From Nocardioides malaquae (GTDB lineage Bacteria; Actinomycetota; Actinomycetes; Propionibacteriales; Nocardioidaceae), in the NCBI RefSeq assembly GCF_015070385.1, contig NZ_JADCSA010000003.1, positions 1 to 64,000 of the forward strand: a stretch of 64,000 nucleotides of DNA, written 5' to 3'. Numbering within the stretch: position 1 is the first letter of the stretch; every line of letters begins with the position of its first letter. Made by a program: the position numbers and the translations under genes. This document shows positions 26,829 to 35,346 of the stretch, in pieces. The notes beneath the pieces are model-generated. The model had not been told where the DNA came from. It saw only the letters and a list, made by a program, of their open reading frames with translations, and did not search any database.

Positions 26829-27627
26829 CCGCCACGCCGACCCCACGGCGGCCACCGGTCCCGACCTGGTGGTCGAGCGCGCCAACGGCGTGCTCCGGCT
26901 CGTACTCAACCGGCCGACCACCCTCAACGCCGCGTCGGCGGCGATGGTGGAGGCCCTCTCGGCGACGCTCGAGCAGGCCGTCGGGGACGACGACGTCCGC
27001 GCCGTGGTGCTCACCGGCGAGGGCCGAGCCTTCTGCTCGGGCGCCGACCTCGCCGGTCTCGACCCGGCCCAGGTGGCCGACGGCTCGGCGATGGTGGCGG
27101 CCAACCGCGCCATCCGTGCGATCACCGGTCTCGACAAGCCCGTGCTGGCCGCCGTCAACGGCCCTGCGGCCGGCTTCGGCTGTGCCCTGGCCCTGGCCTG
27201 CGACGTGGTCGTGGCGCACCCGAGTGCCACCTTCAGCCTCACCTTCACCCGGCTGGGCCTGATGCCCGACGGCGCCTCGACCGCCACCGTCGCCGCCTCG
27301 GTGGGGCGGGCGCGGGCGATGCGGATGGCGCTGCTCGGTGAGCGGCTGGACGCCAACGAGGCCTACCTGCACGGCCTCGTCTCCCACGTGACCACCGAGG
27401 ACACCTTCACCGACCTGGTCGGCGCACTCACCGAGAAGCTCGCCGAGGGCGCGCCGTTGGCCATGGCGGCCACCAAGAAGGCCATCAACGCGGCCAGCCT
27501 CCCGCACCTCGAGCAGGCCCTGGAGACCGAGCACCGCGGCCAGATGATGCTGGCCCGCACCGCCGACCTGGTGGAGGGGATGACGGCGTTCGTCGAGCGG
27601 CGCTCCCCAAAGTTCCGTGGCGCCTAG
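26812..27627 (+). CDS. Enoyl-CoA hydratase/isomerase family protein
   Basis: A 271-residue crotonase-fold enzyme. It shows LNRPTTLNAASAAMV, GRAFCSGADLAGL (CoA/oxyanion loop), AAVNGPAAGFGCALALACD with the second oxyanion Gly, and LTFTRLGLMPDGAST. The first catalytic Glu of classical hydratases is Ala-Gly at the AGFG position, while Asp/Gly remain near PDG, so isomerase or other crotonase chemistry is possible. The start GTG 26812 lies within pncA; TTG 26821 is an alternative. Likely co-transcribed with pncA. Confidence 0.88.
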   Translation: MSALTDRHADPTAATGPDLVVERANGVLRLVLNRPTTLNAASAAMVEALSATLEQAVGDDDVRAVVLTGEGRAFCSGADLAGLDPAQVADGSAMVAANRAIRAITGLDKPVLAAVNGPAAGFGCALALACDVVVAHPSATFSLTFTRLGLMPDGASTATVAASVGRARAMRMALLGERLDANEAYLHGLVSHVTTEDTFTDLVGALTEKLAEGAPLAMAATKKAINAASLPHLEQALETEHRGQMMLARTADLVEGMTAFVERRSPKFRGA

Positions 27628-27640
27628 GCGAACCAGAGCT

Positions 27641-28294
27641 TCACTTGCAGCCGTGCTTCAGTGCCAGCGCCGTGAGACCACGGCTTCCTTCCCCTGCGCC
27701 GCAGCGGACAAGGCCACTGCCGCGGACTGCGTAACTCTTCCAGCGCCCGTCACGGTAGTGAATGGTTGCGGGTTCGGCACGACGGTGTCGCCAGCAATAG
27801 CGGTACCGGAACGTTCCCTTGACCTGCGTACGGCCGGCAAAGGCCACAAAATCTTGGTTCTTCTTGGTGGGATTGCTGTAAGAGCTCGTGACCGTGATCG
27901 TCTTCGTCTCAGTCCTCTTGCCGACTCCGGCCAGCCCGAAGCCTGCCTTGGTCCCGGCCTTGGCAAGAATCAGTTTCTTGACCGACGCCTCGAGGCCACC
28001 TGATCCCTCGTAGTGGACCTTCACCTTCAGGGTCCTGGTCCATTCAGACTCACGAGTCACGACCTTGCTGTTCTTACCGGTGGGCGGCAATGCGTGAGCC
28101 TGGAGGTGGGTGAGCTTCGGCCTCTTGGTCTTGACCTTCACCCGGTAGTTGGCCTTGTACCCGTACTTGCCTCCAGCGTCGTTGCACGTTTTCCCCGTGT
28201 CCACGCCATCGCCGCTCGCCCGGGCCGGCGAGACGGGCACAGTGAGCAGGACCAAGGTCAACGCTGTCGACAGCAGCATCGTCACACTTCTCAT
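27641..28294 (-). CDS. Secreted basic protein, unknown function, lower GC
   Basis: A 217-residue protein with a signal peptide (MLLSTALTLVLLTVPVSPARA) and a Lys-rich mature part with beta-strand-like alternation (VKVKTKRPKLTHLQ, ETKTITVTSSYSNPTKK). Cysteines are present in the mature part near its start, in RYRYCWRH and at the C-terminus (HGC). GGAGAGGGAG precedes ATG 28294; the earlier in-frame ATG 28318 lacks it. Base composition and codon use (AAG/AAC/TCT, fewer GC-ending codons) differ visibly from neighbours, a sign of recent acquisition. No family is recognised. Confidence 0.65.
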   Translation of the reverse strand: MRSVTMLLSTALTLVLLTVPVSPARASGDGVDTGKTCNDAGGKYGYKANYRVKVKTKRPKLTHLQAHALPPTGKNSKVVTRESEWTRTLKVKVHYEGSGGLEASVKKLILAKAGTKAGFGLAGVGKRTETKTITVTSSYSNPTKKNQDFVAFAGRTQVKGTFRYRYCWRHRRAEPATIHYRDGRWKSYAVRGSGLVRCGAGEGSRGLTALALKHGCK

Positions 28295-28423
28295 GACTCC
28301 CTCTCCGTTTCGGAGCAAACTAGTGGCACCTCCGTCATGTGGGTCACCCCGCCCACATGTCGATCTGCCTGCCGTCAGGTTGTTCGGGAGCGGTCGCCGC
28401 TGACGTTCTCGCGCTGTGTGCAG

Positions 28424-29344
28424 TCACCGCCCCAGCCAGCTCCGCGCCTCGGTCGTGACGGCGGCGGTCAGGTCGGCCATGACCGGCGACTCGAGACGCC
28501 AGCGTTGCCAGTAGAGCGGCACGTCGACGTGCCGGCCCGGTACGATCTCCACCAACCGCCCGGCGCGCACGTCGGCGCGCACGTCGGTCTCCACGAGCAT
28601 CCCCCACCCGATGCCGCGACGCACCGCGTGGTCGAACTGGTGCACCGACGGGATCCAGGTCGTGGGCGGCGCCAGGTGACGGCGGGTGACCTTGCGCAGG
28701 AAGTCGTGCTGCAGGGTGTCGTCGCGGTCGAAGGCGACCATGGGGGCCCGCTCCAGCGCCGCGGGGGTGGGGCCCTCAGCCAGGTGCTCAGTCATGAACT
28801 CCGGCACCGCGACGGCGACGTAGCGCATCGCCCCGAGCCGTTCGACCGTGCAGCCCGGCACCGGCCGGGGGTCGGAGGTGATGGCCGCCATCACCTCACC
28901 GCGACGCAGCCGTTCGGCCGTGCGGGTCTGGTCCTCGCGCAGGATCTCGAAGGTGACCCGGTGGCGCTGCCGCACCCGGACCATCGCCTCGACGAACCAG
29001 TCGTAGAGGGCGTCGGTGTTGACCGCCAGGGGCACGGCCGTCCAGGGCGCGTCCTCGGTGGCCTCCTCGTCCGGGTCGTCGACCAGCTCGGCGTAGGCCT
29101 CGCGCTCCAGCATCTCGGTCTGGGCGGCGAGACGCACCAGCACGTGGCCGGCGTCGGTGGCCTCCAGCGGCTTGGTGCGGTGCACCAGCACACGGCCCAC
29201 CCGGGTCTCCAGCGCCTTGATCCGTTGGCTGACCGCCGAGGGCGTGACGTGCAGTTCCTTGGCGGCTGCCTCGAATGTGCCGAGGCGCACCGCGGTGGCC
29301 AAGGTGCGCAGCGCGACGGGGTCCAGCTGGGTGAGGTCTTTCAT
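28424..29344 (-). CDS. lysG: LysR-family regulator, ArgP/LysG type
   Basis: A 306-residue LysR regulator. The N-terminal winged helix is FEAAAKELHVTPSAVSQRIKALETRVGRVLVHR; the C-terminal co-inducer domain shares ArgP/IciA features (VPLAVNTDALYDWF, MVAFDRDDTLQHDFL). It is divergent from the lysE-type exporter gene, the textbook LysG-LysE arrangement in which basic amino acids activate export. ATG 29344 follows TAGTAT by 8 nt (leaderless); the frame open to 30013 is antisense to lysE. Confidence 0.92.
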   Translation of the reverse strand: MKDLTQLDPVALRTLATAVRLGTFEAAAKELHVTPSAVSQRIKALETRVGRVLVHRTKPLEATDAGHVLVRLAAQTEMLEREAYAELVDDPDEEATEDAPWTAVPLAVNTDALYDWFVEAMVRVRQRHRVTFEILREDQTRTAERLRRGEVMAAITSDPRPVPGCTVERLGAMRYVAVAVPEFMTEHLAEGPTPAALERAPMVAFDRDDTLQHDFLRKVTRRHLAPPTTWIPSVHQFDHAVRRGIGWGMLVETDVRADVRAGRLVEIVPGRHVDVPLYWQRWRLESPVMADLTAAVTTEARSWLGR

Positions 29345-29416
29345 ACTTAGACATACTAATGATTCCCCAGAATCCTTCGCTGGATTGATGACTCTCCGCT
29401 GCCTACGATTTGTTGC
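29345..29416. promoter_or_regulatory. lysG-lysE divergent promoter/operator
   Basis: This 72-bp region is markedly AT-rich. It contains the minus-strand -10 TAGTAT (29353-29358, 8 nt from lysG ATG) and the plus-strand -10 TACGAT (29404-29409, 7 nt from lysE GTG). LysG would bind between them. Confidence 0.6.
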
Positions 29417-30016
29417 GTGCTCAACGTGCTCTTCACCGGTCTCTTCACCGGACTCGCCCTCATCGTCGCCATCGGCGCCCAAAACGCCTTCGTCCTGCGC
29501 CAGGGGATCCGTGGCGAGCACGTGCTGCCGATCGTGCTGACCTGCCTCGTCTCCGACCTCGTCGCGATCACCGCGGGCGTGGCCGGCCTCGGCGCCGTGA
29601 TCGAGCGGTGGCCCGGCGCGCTGCCGGTCGCCCAGGTCATCGGCGGCATCTACCTGCTCGCCTTCGGCCTCCACGCCGCACTGCGCGCCTGGCGCCCCAC
29701 GGGCCTCGACGCCGGCACCGGGTCGCGCATGAGCGGACGTACGGCCGTGCTCACCGCCCTGGCGCTGACCTGGCTCAACCCGCACTTCTACCTCGACGCG
29801 ATCGTGCTGCTCGGCACGGTGGCCAACTCCTTCGGCGCCGACCGCTGGTGGTTCCTGACCGGCGCGCTGCTCGCCAGCACCGCCTGGTTCTTCGCCCTGG
29901 GCTACGGCGCCCGCCTGCTGCGCGGCCTCTTCGCCAAGCCCACCTCGTGGCGGGTGCTCGACGGCGGCATCGCCGTGGTCATGGGCGCGCTGGGCGTCAC
30001 CCTGCTGACCCACTGA
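29417..30016 (+). CDS. lysE: LysE-type amino acid exporter
   Basis: A 199-residue membrane protein with six predicted helices and the LysE-family start GLFTGLALIVAIGAQNAFVLRQG (Gly-Ala-Gln-Asn-Ala-Phe motif), followed by ALALTWLNPHFYLDAIVLLG. It exports lysine and/or arginine (ArgO/LysE family). Regulation by the divergent LysG homolog is expected. The GTG start is leaderless. Confidence 0.94.
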   Translation: MLNVLFTGLFTGLALIVAIGAQNAFVLRQGIRGEHVLPIVLTCLVSDLVAITAGVAGLGAVIERWPGALPVAQVIGGIYLLAFGLHAALRAWRPTGLDAGTGSRMSGRTAVLTALALTWLNPHFYLDAIVLLGTVANSFGADRWWFLTGALLASTAWFFALGYGARLLRGLFAKPTSWRVLDGGIAVVMGALGVTLLTH

Positions 30017-30047
30017 GCCACCGACTCGCTGACCCCACGAGAGTCAC

Positions 30048-30689
30048 TCAGCGCAGGCTTAGGGCCACCTCGCGAGCCGCCCGCACCACGCGCGGCGCCA
30101 CCACCGACTCGTCGACGGGGCCGCCGAGGGTCACGATCCCGACGGAGGCCTCGAGCCCGGCCACCCCGCGCACCGGGCAGGCCAGCCCGTGCGCACCGGA
30201 CTGCAGCTCCCCGGTGGTGACCGCGTAGGGCGTCGTCGTGTCGCCGTCGCGCAGCAGGCAGATCGCCTTGCCGGCCGCCCCCTGGGCGACCGGGTGACGC
30301 GACCCGATGCGGTAGGAGACGTGGTAGTCGGTCCACGACGGCTCCACGACGACGAGCGCCACGGCCTCGTCGCCGTCGGCGATGGTCAGGTGGGCGGTGC
30401 AGCCCACCGTCTCGGCGAGCTGGCGCAACGGCGGGACCGCCCGGTCACGCAGCAGGGGGTGGACGGCGCCCGAGAGCGCCAGCACCCCCATGCCGAGGTG
30501 GAGCTGGCCGCGCTCGCTGCGACGCACCAGGCCGTGCTGCTCGAGGGTGGCGACCAGTCGGTGGGCGACGGTGCGGTTGACGTCGAGCCGCCCCGCCAGC
30601 TCGGTGACCGTCAACCCGTCGGGGGTGGCGGCGAGCACCCGGAGCACGCGGATGCCCCGGTCCAGTGTCTGGGAGGTCTCCGAGGCCAT
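30048..30689 (-). CDS. IclR-family transcriptional regulator
   Basis: A 213-residue regulator with an N-terminal winged helix (LTVTELAGRLDVNRTVAHRLVATLEQHGLV) and a GAF-like effector domain. The C-terminal part is slightly shorter than usual (IclR proteins are about 250 residues) and the GxS/AAPV signature is modified to CPVRGVAGLEASVGIV. ATG 30689 follows TACATT by 7 nt; an in-frame start at 30707 is upstream of that hexamer. No adjacent catabolic operon reveals its target. Confidence 0.88.
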   Translation of the reverse strand: MASETSQTLDRGIRVLRVLAATPDGLTVTELAGRLDVNRTVAHRLVATLEQHGLVRRSERGQLHLGMGVLALSGAVHPLLRDRAVPPLRQLAETVGCTAHLTIADGDEAVALVVVEPSWTDYHVSYRIGSRHPVAQGAAGKAICLLRDGDTTTPYAVTTGELQSGAHGLACPVRGVAGLEASVGIVTLGGPVDESVVAPRVVRAAREVALSLR

Positions 30690-30696
30690 GGGGGCC

Positions 30697-30702
30697 AATG
30701 TA
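30697..30702 (-). promoter_or_regulatory. -10 hexamer of a predicted leaderless promoter (iclR)
   Basis: TACATT on the minus strand, 7 nt before ATG 30689. Confidence 0.45.
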
Positions 30703-30740
30703 GCCACCCGGGGCCTGGAGCCGCCCGGAGCTTGATCCGG

Positions 30741-31160
30741 TCAGGAGAAGATCATGCAGGTGGAGGTCGCCTGGGCGACGAGCCGGTCGGCCGCGTCGTA
30801 GAGGTGGGCCTCGGCCAGCGCCGTACGCCTGCCGCGGTGCGCCACGCTGCCGACGCAGCGCAGGCGGCCGGACTCCTCGGTCACCGCTCGCAGGAACTTC
30901 ACGTTGAGGTCCAGGGAGGTGTAGGTCTCCCCCGCCGCCAGGGTGGAGTGCACCGAGCAGGCGGCCGCGGTGTCGAGCAGGGTCGAGATCACTCCCCCGT
31001 GCATCATGCCGATCGGGTTCCAGTGCTTGACCGGGTCGGGGGTCAGGTAGACGGTGACCGAGCCCCGCTCGACGTCGAAACCGTCCATCTCGAGAGTCGT
31101 CGCGATCGGGACCGGCACGACGCCCTGCGCCACCCAGGTCAACTGCTCGTAGCCGTCCAT
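30741..31160 (-). CDS. PaaI-type hotdog thioesterase
   Basis: A 139-residue hotdog-fold acyl-CoA thioesterase. HWNPIGMMHGGVISTLLDTAAA contains the HGG catalytic motif and the Asp of the hotdog helix; LDLNVKFLRAV and VAHRGRRTALAEAHLYD are typical strands. The substrate is probably an aryl- or medium-chain acyl-CoA. GAGGCGGAGG precedes ATG 31160. It follows the helicase gene by 12 bp on the same strand. Confidence 0.9.
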   Translation of the reverse strand: MDGYEQLTWVAQGVVPVPIATTLEMDGFDVERGSVTVYLTPDPVKHWNPIGMMHGGVISTLLDTAAACSVHSTLAAGETYTSLDLNVKFLRAVTEESGRLRCVGSVAHRGRRTALAEAHLYDAADRLVAQATSTCMIFS

Positions 31161-31172
31161 GGCCTCCGCCTC

Positions 31173-32981
31173 TCAGGAGCTCTTCTTCAGGGCCCACTCA
31201 CGGATCTTCTCGATCCGCGCGGTGAGCTGGTCGGCCGTCGCAACTGCGGCCGCGGGGCCTCCGCACTGCTTGCGCAGCGCGGCGTGGGTGATGCCGTGCG
31301 CCTGACCGGTGCGGTGGTACCAAGCCGCGACCAGGCCGTTGAGCTCACGGCGCAGCACGCCCAGCTGCTCGTGCTGGGAGAGCTTCTCGACGTCGCGGGT
31401 GGCCTGGATGGCCTCGCGCGCCTTGGCGGCCAGGTCCTTCTTCTGGCGTTCGCGACGCTCGCTCTGCCGCGAGTGCAGCAGGTCACGCACCTGGTCGGGC
31501 TCGAGGAGACCGGGGATGCCGAGGAAGTCCATCTCCTCGTCGGAGCCCACGTGCACCTCGCCCGCGTGGCCGAACTCGCCGCCGTCGTAGAGCACCCGGT
31601 CGAAGGTGGCGCTTGAGTCGAGCGCTTCGAAGCTGCCCTCGAGTTCGGAGGAGGCCGATTCGGAGGCGTTGGCCCGCGCGATCAGCGCGTTCTCCGCGGC
31701 GAAGATGTCGTCCTCGTCGGTGATCTTCTTGCCGAGCACGTGGTCGCGCTGGACCTCCATCTCGGAGGCGAAGCCCAGCAGGTTGGGCACCGAGGGCAGG
31801 AAGACCGAGGCGGTCTCCCCCTTCTTGCGCGCCCGGACGAATCGGCCCACGGCCTGGGCGAAGAAGAGGGGCGTGGAGGTCGTGGTCGCCCACACGCCGA
31901 CGGCCAGGCGGGGCACGTCGACCCCCTCGGAGACCATCCGCACGGCCACCATCCACCGGTCGTCGGAGGTCGTGAAGGCCGCGATCTTCTTCGACGCCGC
32001 CTTCTCGTCGGAGAGCACGACCACCGGCGCCTCACCGGTGATGGAGCGCAGCAGCTTCGCGTACGCCCGGGCGCTGTCCTGGTCGGTCGCGATGACGAGG
32101 CCGCCGGCGTCGGGCACGTGACGACGCACCTCGCCCAGGCGCTTGTCCGCGGCCTGGAGCACGGCCGGCATCCACGACCCCTTGGGGTCCAGCGCCGTAC
32201 GCAGCGCCTGCTGGGTCAGGTCCTTGGTGAGCGGCTCGCCGAGGCGGGCGGCGATCTCGTCGCCGGCACGGGTGCGCCAGCTCATCTCACCGGAGTAGGC
32301 CATGAAGAGCACCGGGCGCACGACGTGGTCGGCCAGCGCCTCGCCGTAGCCGTAGGTGTAGTCGGCCCGCGAGCGCGGGATGCCGTCGGGACCGGGCTCG
32401 TACTGCACGAACGGGATGGGGTTCACGTCGGAGCGGAACGGGGTGCCGGTCAGGGCCAGGCGTCGCGTGGCGGGGTCGAACGCCTCACGCACGCCGTCTC
32501 CCCACGAGAGGGCGTCGCCGGCGTGGTGGACCTCGTCGAGGATCACCAGCGTGCGGAACCGCTCGGTGCGGATGCGCATGGCCAACGGGTTGACCGCGAC
32601 GCCGGCGTAGGTGACGGCGATGCCGACGAAGTCCTTCGACGTCCTGCCCTGCCCCGCGGAGTAGGCGGGGTCGATCGGGATCCCGGCCCGGGCTGCGGCC
32701 TCGGCCCACTGGGTCTTGAGGTGCTCGGTGGGAGCGACGATGGTGATCCGGTCGACCACCCGGCGCGACAGCAGCTCGGAGGCCACGGTCAGCGCGAAGG
32801 TCGTCTTGCCCGCCCCCGGCGTGGCGACGGCGAGGAAGTCGCGCGGGTTGTCGGTGAAGTACTTGGTCATCGCCTCCGACTGCCACGCACGCAGCGACGT
32901 GGCCGTGCCCCACGCCGCACGCTCCGGCCAGGCCGGAGGAAGTGCGGGAGGTACGGAGGCGGCGTCAGGCCGGTCCGTCAC
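31173..32981 (-). CDS. DEAD/DEAH-box SF2 helicase
   Basis: A 602-residue SF2 helicase: an aromatic-Q-like LRAWQSEAM, motif I TPGAGKTTFA, motif Ia VAPTEHLKTQWAE, motif II DEVHH, motif III LALTGTPFR, motif IV-VI in the second RecA domain (MVSEGVDVPRL, QAVGRFVRARKKGE). A C-terminal region of about 150 charged residues follows. The family is widespread in actinobacteria next to DUF3039; the physiological role is not established (DNA repair has been suggested for related proteins). GTG 32981 overlaps the DUF3039 stop by 4 bp. Confidence 0.9.
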   Translation of the reverse strand: MTDRPDAASVPPALPPAWPERAAWGTATSLRAWQSEAMTKYFTDNPRDFLAVATPGAGKTTFALTVASELLSRRVVDRITIVAPTEHLKTQWAEAAARAGIPIDPAYSAGQGRTSKDFVGIAVTYAGVAVNPLAMRIRTERFRTLVILDEVHHAGDALSWGDGVREAFDPATRRLALTGTPFRSDVNPIPFVQYEPGPDGIPRSRADYTYGYGEALADHVVRPVLFMAYSGEMSWRTRAGDEIAARLGEPLTKDLTQQALRTALDPKGSWMPAVLQAADKRLGEVRRHVPDAGGLVIATDQDSARAYAKLLRSITGEAPVVVLSDEKAASKKIAAFTTSDDRWMVAVRMVSEGVDVPRLAVGVWATTTSTPLFFAQAVGRFVRARKKGETASVFLPSVPNLLGFASEMEVQRDHVLGKKITDEDDIFAAENALIARANASESASSELEGSFEALDSSATFDRVLYDGGEFGHAGEVHVGSDEEMDFLGIPGLLEPDQVRDLLHSRQSERRERQKKDLAAKAREAIQATRDVEKLSQHEQLGVLRRELNGLVAAWYHRTGQAHGITHAALRKQCGGPAAAVATADQLTARIEKIREWALKKSS

Positions 32982-33244
32982 GCGTCGGAGCCTCCGCCCG
33001 AGCCCGGGTTGAGGGTCTCCCAGATCTCCTTGCACTCCGGACACACCGGGTACTTCTCCGGGGTGCGACTCGGCACCCAGACCTTGCCGCAGAGCGCGAT
33101 GACGGGCGTGCCCATGACCATCGCCTCCGTCAGCTTGTCCTTCGGGACGTAGTGGGAGAAGCGCTCGTGGTCACCGTCCTCCACAGGGTCTGTGCGACGG
33201 TCCTCGAGCGTGGAACCGGAGGGCTGGAAACCGAACTGGGTCAT
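32978..33244 (-). CDS. DUF3039 domain protein
   Basis: An 88-residue protein with a likely zinc site: one Cys in IALCGKVWVPSR and two in YPVCPECKEIW, a CxxC pair. The family is actinobacterial and nearly always precedes the SF2 helicase gene, with which it overlaps by 4 bp. ATG 33244 starts the conserved TQFGFQPSGSTLEDR. Function is unknown; a helicase partner is plausible. Confidence 0.88.
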   Translation of the reverse strand: MTQFGFQPSGSTLEDRRTDPVEDGDHERFSHYVPKDKLTEAMVMGTPVIALCGKVWVPSRTPEKYPVCPECKEIWETLNPGSGGGSDA

Positions 33245-33253
33245 GGTCCGGCC

Positions 33254-33259
33254 AGTGTA
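33254..33259 (-). promoter_or_regulatory. -10 hexamer of a predicted leaderless promoter (DUF3039-helicase)
   Basis: TACACT on the minus strand, 9 nt before ATG 33244. Confidence 0.45.
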
Positions 33260-33299
33260 GGCCAGTGGCCCGACACCGCGCCTGCCCGACGGGGTCAGC

Positions 33300-33896
33300 T
33301 CAGTTGAGGCCGGAGTCGGCAGGACGGGTCGAGTGCCACGCGAGCTCGCCGGGCTGGCGACGCAGCACGGCACGGCCCAGCCCTTCCGCCTCGACGCCGA
33401 ACGGGTCCTCAGGGCGGGAGGGCACGACGTACCACGCCCCCTCGGCGATCTCGTCCTCCAGCTGCCCCGGGCCCCACCCGGCGTAGCCGGCGAAGATCCG
33501 CAGCCGCGACAAGGCGGTCTCCACCAGGTCGGTCGGTGTCTCCAGGTCGAGCACCCCCAGACGACCCACAACCGGGCGGAACCCCTGGGGCACCTGCTCG
33601 CTGTCGCGCAGCAGCGCGAGTGCCAGCGCACCGTCGGCGCCCACCGGGCCGCCGCGGAAGAGCACCTCGGGGGCGTCGACCAGGTCGCGCCACTCCTCGA
33701 AGACGGTCGCCACCAGCAGGGCCGAGGGCCGGTTGATCACGACACCGAGGGCACCCTCGTCGTCGACGTCGAGCACCAGCACGACCGACTCCGCGAAGTT
33801 GGGGTCACCCATCTCCGGCTGGGCCACCAGGAGCACGCCCGGGCGCACGGGGGTGACGTCGTGCGTCTGCCGCCCTGCTCGGTCCTGCGCGCCCAT
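33300..33896 (-). CDS. YqgE/AlgH family protein
   Basis: A 198-residue protein of the YqgE/AlgH family (UPF0301). Conserved segments are GVLLVAQPEMGDPNFAESVVL, GALGVVINRPS, VLFRGGPVG and IFAGYAGWGPGQLEDEIAEGAWYV. No enzymatic activity is established. ATGGAGAC just upstream serves as Shine-Dalgarno sequence for ATG 33896; the frame open to 34181 is not conserved. Confidence 0.9.
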   Translation of the reverse strand: MGAQDRAGRQTHDVTPVRPGVLLVAQPEMGDPNFAESVVLVLDVDDEGALGVVINRPSALLVATVFEEWRDLVDAPEVLFRGGPVGADGALALALLRDSEQVPQGFRPVVGRLGVLDLETPTDLVETALSRLRIFAGYAGWGPGQLEDEIAEGAWYVVPSRPEDPFGVEAEGLGRAVLRRQPGELAWHSTRPADSGLN

Positions 33897-33926
33897 GTCT
33901 CCATCATGACGCGCCAGGTGTACAGA

Positions 33927-34002
33927 AGACAGCCCCGGCTCCGGTGCGTGGGAGGGAGGGAGGGATCGCGGCGAACCGCGACACACCGGATCGGGGCTGT
34001 CT
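33927..34002 (-). terminator. Nested hairpin with TTCG loop and G-quadruplex motif
   Basis: AGACAGCCCCG (33927-33937) pairs with 33992-34002, continued by TCCGGTG after a small bulge. Inside lies TCGCGG-TTCG-CCGCGA (minus strand, 33965-33980) and, on the plus strand, four GGG runs separated by single A residues (33950-33964). It probably terminates the 34013-34531 gene before yqgE. Confidence 0.6.
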
Positions 34003-34012
34003 GTCCTGGGGG

Positions 34013-34531
34013 TCAGGCGGCGAGGGCCGCCCGGAGCCGCTTGAGCAGCGGCGGGGGTGCCGGTCGCTGACCGGGGCGGTAGTGGCGTCGACCCTCGGCC
34101 TCGAGGGCGGCGCCCACAGCGACGGCCTCGAGGTCCGTGCCCGTAGGGGGAACGGGCCAGCCGCTGCGGCCGGCGAGCCACTGGTGCTCACGGTCGCGGC
34201 GACGGACGAGGACGACCCGACGTCGTTCGTCGGCCGACTCCCACTCGCGGTCGAGGACCATGCGTACGCCCGGGAGCGCGCGCACCGTGCGCCGCCAGGC
34301 GCGGACGACGGCGGCCCGGGGGTCCTCGGCGTCCTCGTCCAGGCACCGCTCGACCTCGGCTGCGAGCGTTGCGCGCCACCGCACGTGGAGCACGTCGGCG
34401 AGCGTCCGGGCGTCCCGGAACGTCTGGTCGACGCCGGGCACGTCCATCGGGAGCTCCCCGTCGAGGCGACGGTCGACCTCGGCGAGGACGGCGCGCAGCA
34501 CCTGGTCGCGGCGGGGCGGGGTCCAGGTCAT
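34013..34531 (-). CDS. Hypothetical Arg-rich protein
   Basis: A 172-residue hydrophilic protein, mainly helical, with a mid-region RAWRRTVRALPGVRMVLDREWE and a basic C-terminus (RRHYRPGQRPAPPPLLKRLRAAL). No signal peptide or membrane helix is seen. GGAGGGA 2-8 nt before ATG 34531 supports the start. It is divergent from the TetR gene, which might regulate it. No family is recognised. Confidence 0.7.
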   Translation of the reverse strand: MTWTPPRRDQVLRAVLAEVDRRLDGELPMDVPGVDQTFRDARTLADVLHVRWRATLAAEVERCLDEDAEDPRAAVVRAWRRTVRALPGVRMVLDREWESADERRRVVLVRRRDREHQWLAGRSGWPVPPTGTDLEAVAVGAALEAEGRRHYRPGQRPAPPPLLKRLRAALAA

Positions 34532-34680
34532 GGTCCCTCCTTCCACGAAGGTGTGCGAGCCGACCGCCCGGAGTCCGGTGGGGACCAGGCGACATACCGA
34601 GAGTACGGTCGGGTACGCGCGACTTCAACCAGATGGACGGTGACGCCTGTTACATCCGTCGTCGTGGACCTGCCGAGACC

Positions 34681-34686
34681 TATGCT
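34681..34686 (+). promoter_or_regulatory. -10 hexamer of a predicted leaderless promoter (TetR gene)
   Basis: TATGCT lies 6 nt before ATG 34693. Confidence 0.5.
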
Positions 34687-34692
34687 CGAACG

Positions 34693-35346
34693 ATGAGCAG
34701 CACCACGCCCGTCAACGGCAGCACCAAGGACGACCTCGTGCAGGTCGCGCGGCGGCTCTTCAGTGAGCAGGGATACGCCACGACCTCACTGGACGCGGTG
34801 GTGGCGGGCGCCCGTGTCACCAAGGGCGCCCTCTACCACCACTTCGACGGCAAGCGGGACCTCTTCCGCGCCGTGCACGCCGACGTCGAGGCCGAGGCGG
34901 TACGCCGCATCGACGCCGCCGCAGGTCTCGAGACGGACCCGTGGGCGGCTGCGCAGTCGGGGCTGCGCGCGTTTCTCGAGATCGCCCGCGAGCCCTCCTA
35001 CCGCCGCCTGATCATCCAGGACGGCCCCGCTGTGCTCGGGATCGCCCACACCGAGGCGTCGGCGCGCACGACCTACACCAGCGTGCGACGGCTCGTCGCG
35101 GCCGCACTGGGGGCCGGCGTCTGGTCGGTGCCGGAGGCACTCGTGGAGACCTTCGGTCGGATCGTCTTCGGAGCCCTGAGCTCCGCCGGCGCCCGGGTGG
35201 CCACCAGCCAGGACCCGGGCGCCGAGGCGAGTCAGGTCGAGCTCGCCGTCGGCCTGTTGATCGCCGCCCTGCGTCGCGTCAGCACCGAGCACGACTCCCT
35301 CGAGGACGCCGTGGCCGCGATCTCGGCCCCGGGCCTCACTTCTTGA
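34693..35346 (+). CDS. TetR-family transcriptional regulator
   Basis: A 217-residue repressor-type regulator. Its HTH (VQVARRLFSEQGYATTSLDAVVAGARVTKGALYHHFDGKRDLF, described in parts: LFSEQGYATTSL, ARVTKGALYHHF) is canonical. The C-terminal ligand domain resembles TetR_C-type regulators of efflux or fatty-acid genes. The ligand is unknown. Its last 11 bp overlap the convergent DUF3048 gene. Confidence 0.92.
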   Translation: MSSTTPVNGSTKDDLVQVARRLFSEQGYATTSLDAVVAGARVTKGALYHHFDGKRDLFRAVHADVEAEAVRRIDAAAGLETDPWAAAQSGLRAFLEIAREPSYRRLIIQDGPAVLGIAHTEASARTTYTSVRRLVAAALGAGVWSVPEALVETFGRIVFGALSSAGARVATSQDPGAEASQVELAVGLLIAALRRVSTEHDSLEDAVAAISAPGLTS

